From Glycomyces amatae (lineage in GTDB: Bacteria > Actinomycetota > Actinomycetes > Mycobacteriales > Micromonosporaceae): a stretch of DNA of 64,000 nt. Within the stretch, counting starts at the first letter, position 1. Each line of letters starts with the position of its first letter. The notes beneath the pieces were generated by a model that had not been told where the DNA came from, did no database searches, and was given only the letters and a program-made list of their open reading frames with translations. Positions 16,003 through 24,676 of this stretch are shown here, one piece after another. The translations under genes and the position numbers were made by a program. The stretch is from NCBI RefSeq assembly GCF_020991375.1, contig NZ_JAJLQZ010000003.1, forward strand, positions 372,001-436,000, written 5' to 3'.

Positions 16003-16020
16003 TATTCCAGTACTAGAATA
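16003..16020 (+). promoter_or_regulatory. PadR operator overlapping a leaderless promoter
   Basis: TATTCCAGTACTAGAATA is an 18-base palindrome broken only by one symmetrical pair. Its right half contains the -10 TAGAAT (16014-16019), which ends six bases before ATG 16026. The gene has no ribosome site, so repressor binding would directly block a leaderless start. Confidence 0.7.
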
Positions 16021-16025
16021 CCGGC

Positions 16026-17177
16026 ATGACCGCGTTGACCGATGGGGAGTTCACGGTGCTCGGCCTGCTCGTGGAGCGGCCGCGCCACGGGTACGAGCTG
16101 GAGCGGGTCATCGAGGAGCGCGGCGTGCGCGCCTGGACCTCGCTCGGATTCTCCTCGATCTACTACGTGCTCGACAAGCTCGCGGGGCGCGGCCTGATCG
16201 AGGCGGTCGGCGGGCCCGCTCGGGGGAAGTCGCGGGCCGTCTTCCGGGCGACCGCCCCGGGCCTGGCCGCGTGCGCGGACGCGGTGCGGGGGGCGCTGGC
16301 GGACGCGGCGCCGATGCGGTCCCGCGTCCTAATCGCGATGGCGAACAGCGCGGTGCTGCCGGACGCCGAGGTGGCCGCCGGGCTGGCGCTGCGCCTGGAG
16401 GCGCTGCGGGCCCGGCTCGCCGAGGTCCGGGCGGCCCGCGCCGCGCAGGAGCCCCTGCCCGCGGGCGCCGCCGCGGTCTTCGACCACAGCGAGGCCATGC
16501 TCGCCGCCGACCTCGGCTGGACCGAGGCCACGCGGGCCGTATTCACCGAGGAGAGCATGATGGACAAGTACGACGTCAAGAAGGCCCGCCGCGACCTGTA
16601 CGCGCCGACCGCAAAGGCGTTCACAGTGGTCGACGTGCCCGAGATGCGCTACCTCGCCGTCGACGGGCACGGCGACCCGAACACGTCGCCCGAGTACGCG
16701 GACGCGGTGGAGGCGCTGTACGGCACCGCCTACACGCTGAAGTTCGCGAGCAAGCGCGCCCTGCGGCGCGACTTCACGGTCGCGCCCATGGAGGGGCTGT
16801 GGCGCGCGGACGACCCGGCCGCGTTCGCCGAGCGGGACAAGAGCGCGTGGTCGTGGACCATGATGATCGGCCAGCCGGACTGGATCACCGAGGCGATGGT
16901 CCGGGACGCCGTGGCGGCCGTCGCGGAGAAGCGGGACAACCCCGCCCTCGCCGGCCTCCGGCTCTTCACGTTCACCGAAGGCACCTGCGTCCAGATCCTG
17001 CACGTCGGCTCCTACGACGACGAGGGGCCCGTGCTGGAACGGCTGCACCGGGAGTACATGCCCGCCAACGGGTACGAGTTCAACGGCGACCACCACGAGA
17101 TCTACCTCAGCGACGCGCGGCGGACCGCGCCCGCGAAGCTCAAGACCGTGCTGCGGCAGCCGGTCAGGCCCGTGTAG
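16026..17177 (+). CDS. PadR regulator fused to a GyrI-like domain
   Basis: A 383-residue fusion. Residues 6-90 are a PadR winged helix ('FTVLGLLVERPRHGYELERVIEERG', 'SSIYYVLDKLAGRGLI'), residues 110-175 the PadR dimerisation helices. Residues 180-383 are a GyrI-like/SRPBCC-type ligand domain that starts exactly as stand-alone members do ('MMDKYDVKKARRDLY', 'PEMRYLAVDGHGDPNTSPEYADAVEALYG'). Stand-alone GyrI-like proteins bind or detoxify small compounds, so the fusion reads as a repressor that carries its own sensor. No stop or frameshift separates the parts. It is monocistronic and ended by a hairpin; its operator covers its own promoter. Confidence 0.88.
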   Translation: MTALTDGEFTVLGLLVERPRHGYELERVIEERGVRAWTSLGFSSIYYVLDKLAGRGLIEAVGGPARGKSRAVFRATAPGLAACADAVRGALADAAPMRSRVLIAMANSAVLPDAEVAAGLALRLEALRARLAEVRAARAAQEPLPAGAAAVFDHSEAMLAADLGWTEATRAVFTEESMMDKYDVKKARRDLYAPTAKAFTVVDVPEMRYLAVDGHGDPNTSPEYADAVEALYGTAYTLKFASKRALRRDFTVAPMEGLWRADDPAAFAERDKSAWSWTMMIGQPDWITEAMVRDAVAAVAEKRDNPALAGLRLFTFTEGTCVQILHVGSYDDEGPVLERLHREYMPANGYEFNGDHHEIYLSDARRTAPAKLKTVLRQPVRPV

Positions 17178-17188
17178 GCCGGGCTTCA

Positions 17189-17221
17189 GGCCCCGCCCCC
17201 ATCGGATCTCGGGGGCGGGCC
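17189..17221. terminator. Hairpin between converging genes
   Basis: GGCCCCGCCCCC and GGGGGCGGGCC pair with a single bulge across a nine-base loop, between the PadR-GyrI stop and the sensor-kinase stop at 17226. Confidence 0.65.
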
Positions 17222-17225
17222 GGGT

Positions 17226-18374
17226 TCAGGCCGCCGGGAACACCGCGGTCACGAGCAGGCCGCCCTCGCGCCCGGGGATCGCGGTGAGTTCGGCATCGTG
17301 CACGCGCGCAACCGAATCCACGATGGACAAGCCGAGGCCGACGCCCCGGACCGACTCGATGCGGTCGCGTCCCTCGCCGCGCCGGAACGGCTGGAACAGC
17401 GAGTCGACCTCGTAGGCGGCCACGACCGGGCCGGTGTTCGCCACCGCCAGGCGGGCCCTGCCGCCCGCCGCGCCGGTCGCGACCCGGAGGGTGCCGCCGG
17501 CGCGGTTGTGCCTGACGCCGTTGGCGATCAGGTTCGACACGAGGCGCTCCAGGAGCACGGCGTCGCCGACGACCACGGCCTCGCCGGCCTCGACGTCCAC
17601 CGTCACACCGGCCTCGTCGGCCTCGGCGGCGAACTGGGCGGCCACGTGCGCCGCGATGTCGGCCAGGTCCACCGGCGCGGGGTCGACGGGCGCCTGCTCG
17701 CTCCCGGCGAGGTGGAGGAGGCCGTCGATGAGCCGCCCGTGGCGCTCGTTGACCGTCAGGAGGTTCGCGGCCAGGTCCCGCACCCGGTGGTCGGCGTCCG
17801 GCCCGGCCGCCGCCACCTCGAGCAGGGTCCGGTTGATCGCCAGCGGCGTCTTCAACTCGTGGGAGGCGTTCGCGACGAAGCGGCGCTGGCCCTCGAAGGC
17901 GCTGTCGAGCCTGGCGAGCATGCCGTCGAAGGTGTCGGCGAGGCGCTTGAGCTCGTCGTTCGGGCCCTGGAGGCCGATGCGCTCGTGCAGGGACCGGTCG
18001 GCGACGCGCGTGGCGGTGGCGGTGATCGCGTCGATCGGGCGCAGCACGCGCGCGGCGATGAGGGAGCCGAAGGCGACCGCGAGCAGGCCCACGACCACGA
18101 GCGCCGCGACCGAGCCGAGCAGGACCGCCTGGAGCGTGGCGTCGTTGGCGGCCTCCTGGCGCCGTATCACCGTCTCGATGAGCGCCGCCAGCTCCGCGTC
18201 CTCCGCGCCGAACTGGGCCCGCATCCGGGCGATCGCGTCCAGGGAGTCACCGGTGTCGGGCATGTTCTGGGAGACGCGGTCGCGCACGATCAGGTACACG
18301 ACGGCGATGAGCACGGCCCCGGCGGCGAAGAACGCCCCGCCGTACCAGAGGGTCAGCCTCGTGCGCAGTCTCAT
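17226..18374 (-). CDS. Sensor histidine kinase (first two-component system)
   Basis: A 382-residue membrane kinase. Helices at about 8-31 and 83-107 bracket a small acidic extracytoplasmic loop of some 50 residues. HAMP lies at about 108-160, the phospho-acceptor His172 in 'ASHELKTPL', the N box in 'NLIANGVRHN', and the G box in 'GVGLGLSIV'. The short sensor loop fits kinases that sense the membrane or antimicrobial compounds. Its GTG/ATG start overlaps the regulator stop by four bases, so both are made from one transcript. The efflux operon starting at 19181 on the other strand is its likely target. Confidence 0.92.
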   Translation of the reverse strand: MRLRTRLTLWYGGAFFAAGAVLIAVVYLIVRDRVSQNMPDTGDSLDAIARMRAQFGAEDAELAALIETVIRRQEAANDATLQAVLLGSVAALVVVGLLAVAFGSLIAARVLRPIDAITATATRVADRSLHERIGLQGPNDELKRLADTFDGMLARLDSAFEGQRRFVANASHELKTPLAINRTLLEVAAAGPDADHRVRDLAANLLTVNERHGRLIDGLLHLAGSEQAPVDPAPVDLADIAAHVAAQFAAEADEAGVTVDVEAGEAVVVGDAVLLERLVSNLIANGVRHNRAGGTLRVATGAAGGRARLAVANTGPVVAAYEVDSLFQPFRRGEGRDRIESVRGVGLGLSIVDSVARVHDAELTAIPGREGGLLVTAVFPAA

Positions 18375-19039
18375 CGCCGCTCCCCGCGGACCACGTACCC
18401 CGAACCGGGCACCGTCTCGATGACGACCGGGTCGCCGAGCTTGCGGCGCAGCGTCATCATCGTCACCCGGACCACGTTGGTCGCCGGGTCGATATGCTCG
18501 TCCCAGACCTTCTCCAGCAACCGCTCGGCGGAGACGACGGCCGCCCCGGGCCGCAGCAGCTCGGCGAGCACCCCGAACTCCTTCTTCGACAGCGGCACGT
18601 ACCGCTCCCCGCGGAACGCCTGGCGCCCGACCGTGTCGAGCCTGATCCCGGCGCGCTCGAGCACCGGCGGCGCGGCGGGCGTCGCCCGCCTGGCGAGCGC
18701 GCGGACGCGGGCGACGAGCTCGGTGAACGCGAAGGGCTTGCCGAGGTAGTCGTCGGCGCCGATCGACAGGCCCTTGACGCGGTCGTCGATCCCGGAGGCG
18801 ACGGTGAGCATGAGGACCCTGGTCGCGTGCGGCCCGGCGACGACCTTGCGGGTGAGGTCGTCGCCGCCGACGCGCGGCAGGTCCCTGTCCAGGACCGCCA
18901 CGTCGTAGTCGTAGGCGGCCAGGCGCAACCGGGCGGCGTCGCCGTCGTAGCAGACGTCCACGGCCATGCCCTCGGCGCGCAGCCCCTTCGCTATCGCGTC
19001 GGCGAGCATCCGCTCGTCCTCGACCACCAGCACGCGCAT
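18371..19039 (-). CDS. OmpR/PhoB-family response regulator (first system)
   Basis: A 222-residue regulator. Receiver domain residues 1-115 with the acidic pocket Glu8/Asp9, phospho-acceptor Asp51 (VAVLDRDLP) and Lys in 'LGKPFA'. Winged-helix effector domain residues 130-222 ('YVPLSKKEFGVLAELL', 'VRVTMMTLRRKLG', 'GSGYVV'). Start: ATG 19039 begins the classic MRVLVVEDE; upstream in-frame starts overlap the divergent promoter. It is divergent from the lipoprotein/efflux operon, and two GCrTAAG half-sites exactly 11 bases apart stand between them, the spacing this family uses. Confidence 0.93.
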   Translation of the reverse strand: MRVLVVEDERMLADAIAKGLRAEGMAVDVCYDGDAARLRLAAYDYDVAVLDRDLPRVGGDDLTRKVVAGPHATRVLMLTVASGIDDRVKGLSIGADDYLGKPFAFTELVARVRALARRATPAAPPVLERAGIRLDTVGRQAFRGERYVPLSKKEFGVLAELLRPGAAVVSAERLLEKVWDEHIDPATNVVRVTMMTLRRKLGDPVVIETVPGSGYVVRGERR

Positions 19040-19080
19040 GCGAGTCCCTCCCTCGTCCGGTCCCCAGTCTGCCCGGGCCC

Positions 19081-19098
19081 GCATAAGGCCCGCGTAAG
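19081..19098. promoter_or_regulatory. 11-bp direct repeat, probable OmpR-type operator
   Basis: GCATAAG (19081-19087) and GCGTAAG (19092-19098) repeat with an 11-base period between the response regulator and the efflux operon. OmpR/PhoB dimers bind such head-to-tail repeats. Confidence 0.5.
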
Positions 19099-19180
19099 CG
19101 CGGACGCTCACGGAGAACACACGCGCGGGGGGCTTCACTTGCCGCACTGATGTCGACCGGTCTCTGGAAGGGGACGACAC

Positions 19181-19687
19181 ATGATGCAACGAGTAGGGCT
19201 CGCGGCGGCGGCGCTGGGGGCGCTGATGCTGTTCGCGGCGTGCAGCGAGGAGCCGGACGATGGAGTCGCGAGCGTCGACGGCTCGGCCGCCGAGGAGTCG
19301 CCGAGCGAGGACGTCGGCCAGGAGGAGGCCCTCCAGAACTTCGCCGAGTGCATGCGGGAGCAGGGCGTCGACTTCCCCGACCCCGATCCCGACGGCGGGT
19401 TCGAGGGCGCGGAGGAGCTGCGCGACATCATGGCGGACGAGGCCGAGGCCGTCGAGGCCTGCCAGGAGCACCTGGCCTCCGGCGAGCAGGACCTCGACGA
19501 CCCCGAGATGCGGGCGGCGATGCTGGAGTTCTCGCAGTGCATGCGGGACAACGGCGTCGAGGACATGCCCGACCCCGGCGAGGAGGGCTTCGGGCCGACG
19601 CTGCTCGAGGAGGGCGGCGACGACCCGGACTGGGACGCCGCGCTCGAGGCGTGCCAGGGCGTCCTCGGAGAGGTGCGCGGCGAATGA
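19181..19687 (+). CDS. Small lipoprotein heading an efflux operon
   Basis: A 168-residue acidic lipoprotein: signal peptide residues 1-20 ending LFAAC, with Cys21 lipidated. The mature part is an internal duplication: Cys57-Met-Arg-Glu-x-Gly-Val ... Pro-Asp-Pro with Cys94, then Cys120-Met-Arg-Asp-x-Gly-Val ... Pro-Asp-Pro with Cys158, suggesting one disulfide per repeat. Proteins of this type are regularly encoded beside actinobacterial HlyD-like/FtsX-type exporters. Start: ATG 19181 has AAGGGGA 7 bases upstream. Its stop overlaps the adaptor start by four bases. A substrate-delivery or envelope-anchoring role is inferred. Confidence 0.85.
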   Translation: MMQRVGLAAAALGALMLFAACSEEPDDGVASVDGSAAEESPSEDVGQEEALQNFAECMREQGVDFPDPDPDGGFEGAEELRDIMADEAEAVEACQEHLASGEQDLDDPEMRAAMLEFSQCMRDNGVEDMPDPGEEGFGPTLLEEGGDDPDWDAALEACQGVLGEVRGE

Positions 19688-20721
19688 GGCGGCGGACGGT
19701 GGCGATCGCGGTCGGCGCGGTCGCCGCGGCGGGGCTGGCCGCCGCCGGAGCGGTGCACGTGGCCGGCGGCGAGGAGCCGACCGCGGCGGCCGAGGACCCG
19801 GGGGCGACGGCGACGGTCGAGCAGCGGGACCTCGCGAAGTCCGAGGAGGTCGTCGGGACGCTCTCCTACGGCGACGTGCGCACGCTGAACGGCTCGGTGC
19901 CCGGGACCGTGACCTGGCTGCCGAAGGCCGGATCGGTGATCGGCGCCGGCGACGCGGTGTACGACGTCGACAACGTGCCGGTGGTCGCCATGCACGGCGA
20001 CCTCCCCCTGTGGAGGGACCTGGCGCCGGGGGTCGAGGGACCCGATGTCGCGCAGCTGGAGTCGAACCTCGTCGAGCTCGGGTACGAGGGGTTCACCGAG
20101 GACGACGCGTACACCGACGCGACGGCCGAGGCGGTCGAGCGGTGGCAGGACGACAACGGCATGGAGGAGACCGGGGCGGTGGCGGTGGGCGCGGTCCTGT
20201 TCTCCCCGGGTCCGGTGCGCGTGGCCGAGCAGGTCGCGGCCGTGGGCGACCCGGCGAACGGGCCGGTCCTGGGCTACACCTCCGACCGGCGGCGCGTGAC
20301 CGTGCAGCTGGAGGTCGCCGACCAGGACCTGGTGGCCGTGGACCAGGCGGTGGCGGTGACGCTGCCGGACGGGACCGAGGCCGCGGGCGTGGTCGACGCG
20401 ATCGGCCAGACCGTGAGCGCCGCCGCCGAGGACGAGCCTGAGACCGTCGAGGTCGCGATCGGCGTCGACGACCAGTCCCTGCTCGGGGACCTGGTGTCCG
20501 CGCCGGTCACCGTGGAGCTGGTGTCCGAGACCCGCGAGGACGTGCTCGCCGTCCCGGTCGAGGCGCTGCTGGCGCTGCGCGAGGGCGGCTACGGCGTCGA
20601 GGTCGTCGACGGGGCCGCGACGGCGCTCGTGCCGGTGGAGACCGGCGTGTTCGCGGACGGCCTCGTCGAGGTCGCGTCCCCGGAGCTGGCCGCGGGCATG
20701 ACCGTGGCGGTGGCGTCGTGA
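19684..20721 (+). CDS. HlyD-like efflux adaptor with peptidoglycan-binding domain
   Basis: A 345-residue exported protein anchored by an N-terminal helix (residues 5-25). It has a beta-barrel/lipoyl-like core ('[42 protein letters not shown]'), an inserted peptidoglycan-binding type 1 module ('[21 protein letters not shown]', about 116-165), and C-terminal adaptor barrels ('[21 protein letters not shown]'). In Gram-positive bacteria this arrangement links an FtsX-type ABC permease to the cell wall. It overlaps the lipoprotein stop and the ATPase GTG by four bases each. Confidence 0.88.
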   Translation: MRRRTVAIAVGAVAAAGLAAAGAVHVAGGEEPTAAAEDPGATATVEQRDLAKSEEVVGTLSYGDVRTLNGSVPGTVTWLPKAGSVIGAGDAVYDVDNVPVVAMHGDLPLWRDLAPGVEGPDVAQLESNLVELGYEGFTEDDAYTDATAEAVERWQDDNGMEETGAVAVGAVLFSPGPVRVAEQVAAVGDPANGPVLGYTSDRRRVTVQLEVADQDLVAVDQAVAVTLPDGTEAAGVVDAIGQTVSAAAEDEPETVEVAIGVDDQSLLGDLVSAPVTVELVSETREDVLAVPVEALLALREGGYGVEVVDGAATALVPVETGVFADGLVEVASPELAAGMTVAVAS

Positions 20722-21386
20722 GCGTGGTGGCGCTGGAGCAGGTCGCGAAGGCCTACCCGGGGGTCACGGCGCTCGAGGCGGTGACGCTCGCGATCGGCGC
20801 GGGCGAGCTCGTGGCGATCTGCGGCCCCTCGGGGTCGGGCAAGTCGACGCTGCTGAACCTGGCCGGGACGCTCGACCGCCCCACGTCGGGCACGGTGCGG
20901 GTCGCGGGCGAGGACGTCTCGGCGCTGTCGGACCGCCGCCTGTCGCGGCTGCGCGCCGCCGAACTCGGCTTCGTGTTCCAGCAGTTCCATCTCGCGCAGG
21001 GGATGTCGGTGCTCGACAACGTCGCGGACGGGCTCCTCTACGGCGGGGAGCGGCGCGTGAGGCGCCGCGAGGCCGCTGCGGCCGCGCTTGAGCGGGTGGG
21101 CCTGTCCCACCGGGTCGGGCACCGCCCGCACGAGCTGTCCGGCGGCGAGCGCCAGCGCGTCGCGATCGCCCGGGCGATCGTGGGCGGTCCGAGCCTGCTG
21201 CTGGCCGACGAGCCGACCGGGAACCTCGACTCGGTGTCGGGTGCGACCGTGATGGCGCTGCTGCGGGGCCTGCACGAGGGCGGCACCACGGTCGTGGTCA
21301 TCACGCACGACCGCGACATCGCCGCGGGTCTGCCGCGGCGCATCGAGATGCGCGACGGGCGGGTGGTGCGCGATGCGGTGGACTGA
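20718..21386 (+). CDS. MacB/LolD-type ABC transporter ATP-binding protein
   Basis: A 222-residue ATPase with Walker [10 protein letters not shown] (about residues 36-44), signature LSGGERQRV, Walker B '[12 protein letters not shown]' and switch His in 'VVVITHDRD'. The '[10 protein letters not shown]' wording is typical of the mechanotransmission family that works with FtsX-like permeases. GTG 20718 overlaps the adaptor stop by four bases; its end overlaps the permease gene by fourteen. Confidence 0.94.
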   Translation: MSVVALEQVAKAYPGVTALEAVTLAIGAGELVAICGPSGSGKSTLLNLAGTLDRPTSGTVRVAGEDVSALSDRRLSRLRAAELGFVFQQFHLAQGMSVLDNVADGLLYGGERRVRRREAAAAALERVGLSHRVGHRPHELSGGERQRVAIARAIVGGPSLLLADEPTGNLDSVSGATVMALLRGLHEGGTTVVVITHDRDIAAGLPRRIEMRDGRVVRDAVD

Positions 21387-22542
21387 TCTGCTGCGCGTCG
21401 GCGCGCACGGCCTGCGGACGCGGCCCCTGCGGGTGGCGTTGTCGGCCGTCGGGATCGCGATCGGGATCGCGGCGATGACGGCGGTCGTGGGGATCTCGGC
21501 GTCCAGTTCGGCCGAGCTGGACCGCAAACTCGCGGAGCTGGGCACGAACCTGCTCACCGTGGGTCCGGGGCAGTCGCTGTTCGGCGGCGACTCGCAGCTG
21601 CCCCTGGAGGCGGTGCCGATGATCGAGCGGATCGCGCCGGTCGAGTCGGCGGCGGCCACGGGAGCCGTGGACGCGAAGGTGTACCGGACCGATCTGATCC
21701 CCGGGAACGAGTCGGGCGGCATCGCGGTGAAGGCCGCGGAAGCGGACCTGCTGGAGGTCGTCGGCGCCGAAGTCGCCGCGGGCCGGTGGATCGACGGGGC
21801 CGCCGGGGACTTCCCGGCGGTGGTCCTGGGCGCGGACGCGGCCGGGGCGCTCGGGGTGAGCGCGGGGCCGGAGGTGCAGATCTGGCTGGGCGGGCGGTGG
21901 TTCGCCGTGGTCGGCGTGCTCGCGCCGGTGGAGCTGGCGCCGGAGCTGGACAACGCCGCGCTCGTCGGATGGGCGGCGGCCGAGAGGTACCTGGACTTCG
22001 ACCTGCACGCCACGGAGGTGTACGCCAGGGCCGCCGAGACGGCCGTGACCGACGTGCAGGCGGTGCTCGGCGCGACGGCGAACCCGGAGCATCCCGAGGA
22101 GGTCGACGTGTCGCGCCCTTCGGACGCGCTGGTCGCGGCCGAGGCCGCGGAGGCGTCGTTCACGGGGCTGCTGCTCGGGCTCGGCGCGGTGGCGCTGCTC
22201 GTCGGCGGTGTCGGGGTGGCGAACACGATGGTCATCTCGGTGCTGGAGCGGCGCGGCGAGATCGGGCTGCGGCGCTCGCTCGGGGCGACCCGGGCGGACG
22301 TGCGGGGCCAGTTCCTGGCCGAGTCGCTGCTGCTGTCGCTGCTGGGCGGGGCGGGCGGGGTCGCGCTCGGCTCGGGCATCACCGCCGCCTATGCCGCGTG
22401 GCAGGGCTGGCCGCCCACCGTCCCTGCGTGGGTGCTGGCCGGGGGCGTCGCGGCGACGGCGGCGATCGGCGCGGTCGCCGGGCTCTATCCGGCGGTGAAG
22501 GCCGCCCGCCTCTCCCCCACGGAGGCGCTGACCGCGCCCTGA
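21373..22542 (+). CDS. FtsX/MacB-type ABC permease
   Basis: A 389-residue membrane protein: helix 1 near residues 17-40 ('[21 protein letters not shown]'), a large extracytoplasmic MacB core domain (about 45-260) and three C-terminal helices (about 265-385) with the FtsX motif '[31 protein letters not shown]'. With the ATPase, adaptor and lipoprotein it forms a non-canonical exporter that uses ATP in the cytoplasm to move substrate outside the membrane. Peptides, antibiotics or lipids are usual substrates; none can be named here. A hairpin follows the stop. Confidence 0.92.
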   Translation: MRWTDLLRVGAHGLRTRPLRVALSAVGIAIGIAAMTAVVGISASSSAELDRKLAELGTNLLTVGPGQSLFGGDSQLPLEAVPMIERIAPVESAAATGAVDAKVYRTDLIPGNESGGIAVKAAEADLLEVVGAEVAAGRWIDGAAGDFPAVVLGADAAGALGVSAGPEVQIWLGGRWFAVVGVLAPVELAPELDNAALVGWAAAERYLDFDLHATEVYARAAETAVTDVQAVLGATANPEHPEEVDVSRPSDALVAAEAAEASFTGLLLGLGAVALLVGGVGVANTMVISVLERRGEIGLRRSLGATRADVRGQFLAESLLLSLLGGAGGVALGSGITAAYAAWQGWPPTVPAWVLAGGVAATAAIGAVAGLYPAVKAARLSPTEALTAP

Positions 22543-22558
22543 GACGGGCGGTGCGCGC

Positions 22559-22594
22559 GTGAAGCGGCTCCCTCGCGCGAGGGAGCCGCTTCAC
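22559..22594 (+). terminator. Hairpin terminator of the efflux operon
   Basis: Perfect 16-base arms (GTGAAGCGGCTCCCTC and its complement) around GCGC, sixteen bases after the permease stop. Confidence 0.85.
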
Positions 22595-22640
22595 GCTGCG
22601 GAGGGAGGCCCGCGGCGCCGGGCGCTCCGAGACTGGATCC

Positions 22641-23564
22641 ATGAGATCCGCACTCCTGCAAGCGCCTCCGGCGGCACCGTCCGGCGCGCGGCGGTGGGCC
22701 CGGGACCTGCTGGCCATGTCCCGGCCGCGCTTCTGGACGGCGTCGTTCGTGATGGCGGAGGTCGGGTTCGCGCTCGCGACGCGCCGCATCGTCCCCCGCG
22801 GGCCCGAGGCGGTGACCATGCTGCACCTGCTCCTGGTCACCGGGCCGCTGCTGTGGCTCGCGGTGCTCGCGGTCAACGACGCGAACGACCTCGCCACCGA
22901 CCGGCTCAACCCGCGCAAGGCCGACTCGCCGCTGGTCGCGGGCCGGGTCCCGCGGCGCGCCGCGCTCCGGATCGCGGTGGCGGCGGGGGTGCTGACGGTG
23001 CTGGCCGCGGTCCCGCTCGGGGTGCTGTTCACGGTCGGCGTCGCGCTGGTGGTGCTGCTCGGGTGGGCCTACAGCGCCCCGCCGGTCCGGTTGAAGGCCA
23101 GGCCGGGCGCCGACCTGCTGTCCAACGCCGTGGTCGGCGTGCTCGGGCCGCTGGGCGGCTGGGTCGCCTTCACCGGTGCGGCGGAGGGGTTCCCGTGGCC
23201 GATCGCCGTCGTCGGCGTCCTGGCCGCGGCCGGGCTGTACCTGCCGACCGTCGCCGCCGACCGCGACGCGGACCGGGAGGCGGGCGTCGGGACCATCGCG
23301 GTGTCCCTCGGTCCGCGCGCGGTCTTCGAGCTCGGATTCGCGCTGTGGACGGCCAGCGCGGTCCTGGCGTTCCTCCTGTCGCTCAACGGCGTCGTGCTCG
23401 ACACCTCGCTCGTGCCGTTGCAGCTGGTCGCGACGCCCGCGCTGCTGGCGATGTACCGGGTGCTGCTGCGGGACCGCCCTTCGTTCACCGCGATCACGGT
23501 CGTGGCCTGCGCGTACCTGGTGCCGTGCGCGGGCTTCGCCGTGACCTATGTGGACTCGTTCTGA
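22641..23564 (+). CDS. UbiA-family prenyltransferase
   Basis: A 307-residue membrane enzyme with eight to nine helices. The first Asp-rich motif is Asn79-Asp80-x-Asn82-Asp83-x3-Asp87, and the second is Asp207-x-Asp209-x-Asp211, the pair that holds Mg-prenyl diphosphate in the UbiA superfamily. 'KADSPLVAGRVPRR' after the first motif is also typical. The family prenylates quinones, haem, chlorophyll or aromatic acceptors. The gene stands alone, with no quinone or terpene genes nearby, so the acceptor cannot be inferred. ATG 22641 has only a weak ribosome site. Confidence 0.85.
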   Translation: MRSALLQAPPAAPSGARRWARDLLAMSRPRFWTASFVMAEVGFALATRRIVPRGPEAVTMLHLLLVTGPLLWLAVLAVNDANDLATDRLNPRKADSPLVAGRVPRRAALRIAVAAGVLTVLAAVPLGVLFTVGVALVVLLGWAYSAPPVRLKARPGADLLSNAVVGVLGPLGGWVAFTGAAEGFPWPIAVVGVLAAAGLYLPTVAADRDADREAGVGTIAVSLGPRAVFELGFALWTASAVLAFLLSLNGVVLDTSLVPLQLVATPALLAMYRVLLRDRPSFTAITVVACAYLVPCAGFAVTYVDSF

Positions 23565-23568
23565 GCGG

Positions 23569-24129
23569 TCACGGGGTGATGCGCCGCTCCAGCGCCTCGG
23601 GCAGCGGGTAGGGGCGCTCGGGGGGCAGGAGCCGCCCGATCTTCGCGGCACGGCCGCTGCGGACCAGGTCCGCGGCCTTGCGGACCTGCGGGGTGAGATC
23701 GGTCAGTGCGACGATCCAGTCGTCGTTGAACGCGCGGATCAGGCGGCGGCCGACGCCGACCTGGATGCTGTAGTGGTTCAGCGCGGCCCCGCGCGGGGAG
23801 CGCTCAGGGTCCCACTGGACGTGCACGGCCGCCGCCGCGAGGGCGGCCGGGTCGCCGGTCGTGAGCGCACTCGCGGCGAGGGCCTCCTCCCACCCCTCGC
23901 GGGTGATCCGCACCGCGAGGACGCGCTCCTGGCCGGGTTTGCGGGCCCAGTTGCTGCGGTGCATGAGCCACAGGAGCGACGGCTTGATCCAGGTCATCCG
24001 GTTGAACGAGAACGGGGCGGTGAACCGGCCGGCCCGCAGCGCGGCGTCGGCCACGGCGGGCGCGTACGCCTGGTAGACCGTGACGGTGCGGTCGTCGAAG
24101 TCGGCTCGGATCTGGTACTGGGGCGCCAT
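23569..24129 (-). CDS. DUF4291-family protein
   Basis: A 186-residue cytoplasmic protein with the DUF4291 hallmarks: 'YQIRADFDDRTVTVYQAYAPAVADAAL', 'RMTWIKPSLLWLMHRSNWA', 'RVLAVRITREGWEEAL' and 'VQWDPERSP'. The conserved Arg, Tyr and Trp residues imply an enzyme or ligand-binding fold, but no activity is established for the family to my knowledge. The stop lies four bases from the UbiA stop (converging genes, no room for a hairpin). It may be co-transcribed with DUF2000 upstream, although a hairpin lies between them. Confidence 0.85.
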   Translation of the reverse strand: MAPQYQIRADFDDRTVTVYQAYAPAVADAALRAGRFTAPFSFNRMTWIKPSLLWLMHRSNWARKPGQERVLAVRITREGWEEALAASALTTGDPAALAAAAVHVQWDPERSPRGAALNHYSIQVGVGRRLIRAFNDDWIVALTDLTPQVRKAADLVRSGRAAKIGRLLPPERPYPLPEALERRITP

Positions 24130-24155
24130 GTCCGCAGCGTGCCACCGGCGGGGCC

Positions 24156-24187
24156 GCCCCGCAAACCGGTTTCCCGGCCTGCGGGGC
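24156..24187 (-). terminator. Hairpin after the DUF2000 gene
   Basis: GCCCCGCA (24156-24163) pairs with TGCGGGGC (24180-24187). The loop itself holds the palindrome AACCGGTT. It lies nine bases past the DUF2000 stop. Confidence 0.55.
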
Positions 24188-24195
24188 CCCGGGGT

Positions 24196-24627
24196 TCAGG
24201 GGTGCATGCGGGCGCCCTTGACGACCCGGTCCACGGCGTTGCGCGGGCCGTGGATCCCGACGCCGACGAGGTCGAGCTCGTCGGACGCCACGGCGGCGAC
24301 CGCGGCGCGGTTGTCCCGGTCGTTGCCGGTGGCGAACAGCTCCGCGGTGAAGACCGAGAGCGCCAGGCCGCGCTTGGCGGCCTTGGCGCGGGCGGCGCCC
24401 AGCAGCTCCCCCGGCCCTTCGAGGACCATCACCGGCTGGCGGAACATGGCCAGGTAGCCGACCCCGTCGGCGTCCGCGTACGGCTCGCCGACCACCTCGG
24501 GCTCGGCGGGGCCGATCCCGCTGACGAGGAAGGCCGTGACGTTCAGGCGCTGCCAGACCGCGAGGTCCTCGCGCAGCAGCACCGCGATCTTGGTGTCGAA
24601 ACGCACCGGTGCACTCTCTTGCTCCAT
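24196..24627 (-). CDS. DUF2000-family protein
   Basis: A 143-residue cytoplasmic protein matching DUF2000: 'DTKIAVLLREDLAVWQRLNVTAFLVSGI', 'VVGEPYADADGVGYLAMFRQPVMVLEG', then 'LALSVFTAELFATGNDRDNRAAV'. The fold is alpha/beta; the biochemical role is unknown. Start: ATG 24627 was chosen because the longer frame to 24753 runs through the promoter and first codons of the divergent AraC gene. The AraC regulator next door is the likely controller, since AraC-DUF2000 pairs are frequent. Confidence 0.85.
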   Translation of the reverse strand: MEQESAPVRFDTKIAVLLREDLAVWQRLNVTAFLVSGIGPAEPEVVGEPYADADGVGYLAMFRQPVMVLEGPGELLGAARAKAAKRGLALSVFTAELFATGNDRDNRAAVAAVASDELDLVGVGIHGPRNAVDRVVKGARMHP

Positions 24628-24664
24628 GCGTGCAACGCTACGAATCGCCGGACCCCCCGTCTTG

Positions 24665-24676
24665 TACGTTCTTAAC
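24665..24676 (+). promoter_or_regulatory. Leaderless -10 of the AraC regulator
   Basis: TACGTT (24665-24670) ends six bases before GTG 24677, with no ribosome site. This matches the spacing seen at five other regulator genes of the window. Confidence 0.45.

Noticed and set aside
22641-23564. Start of a terpenoid or quinone biosynthetic cluster
   Set aside because: The UbiA gene is isolated: its neighbours are an exporter operon and DUF4291, with no terpene, quinone or aromatic-acid genes.
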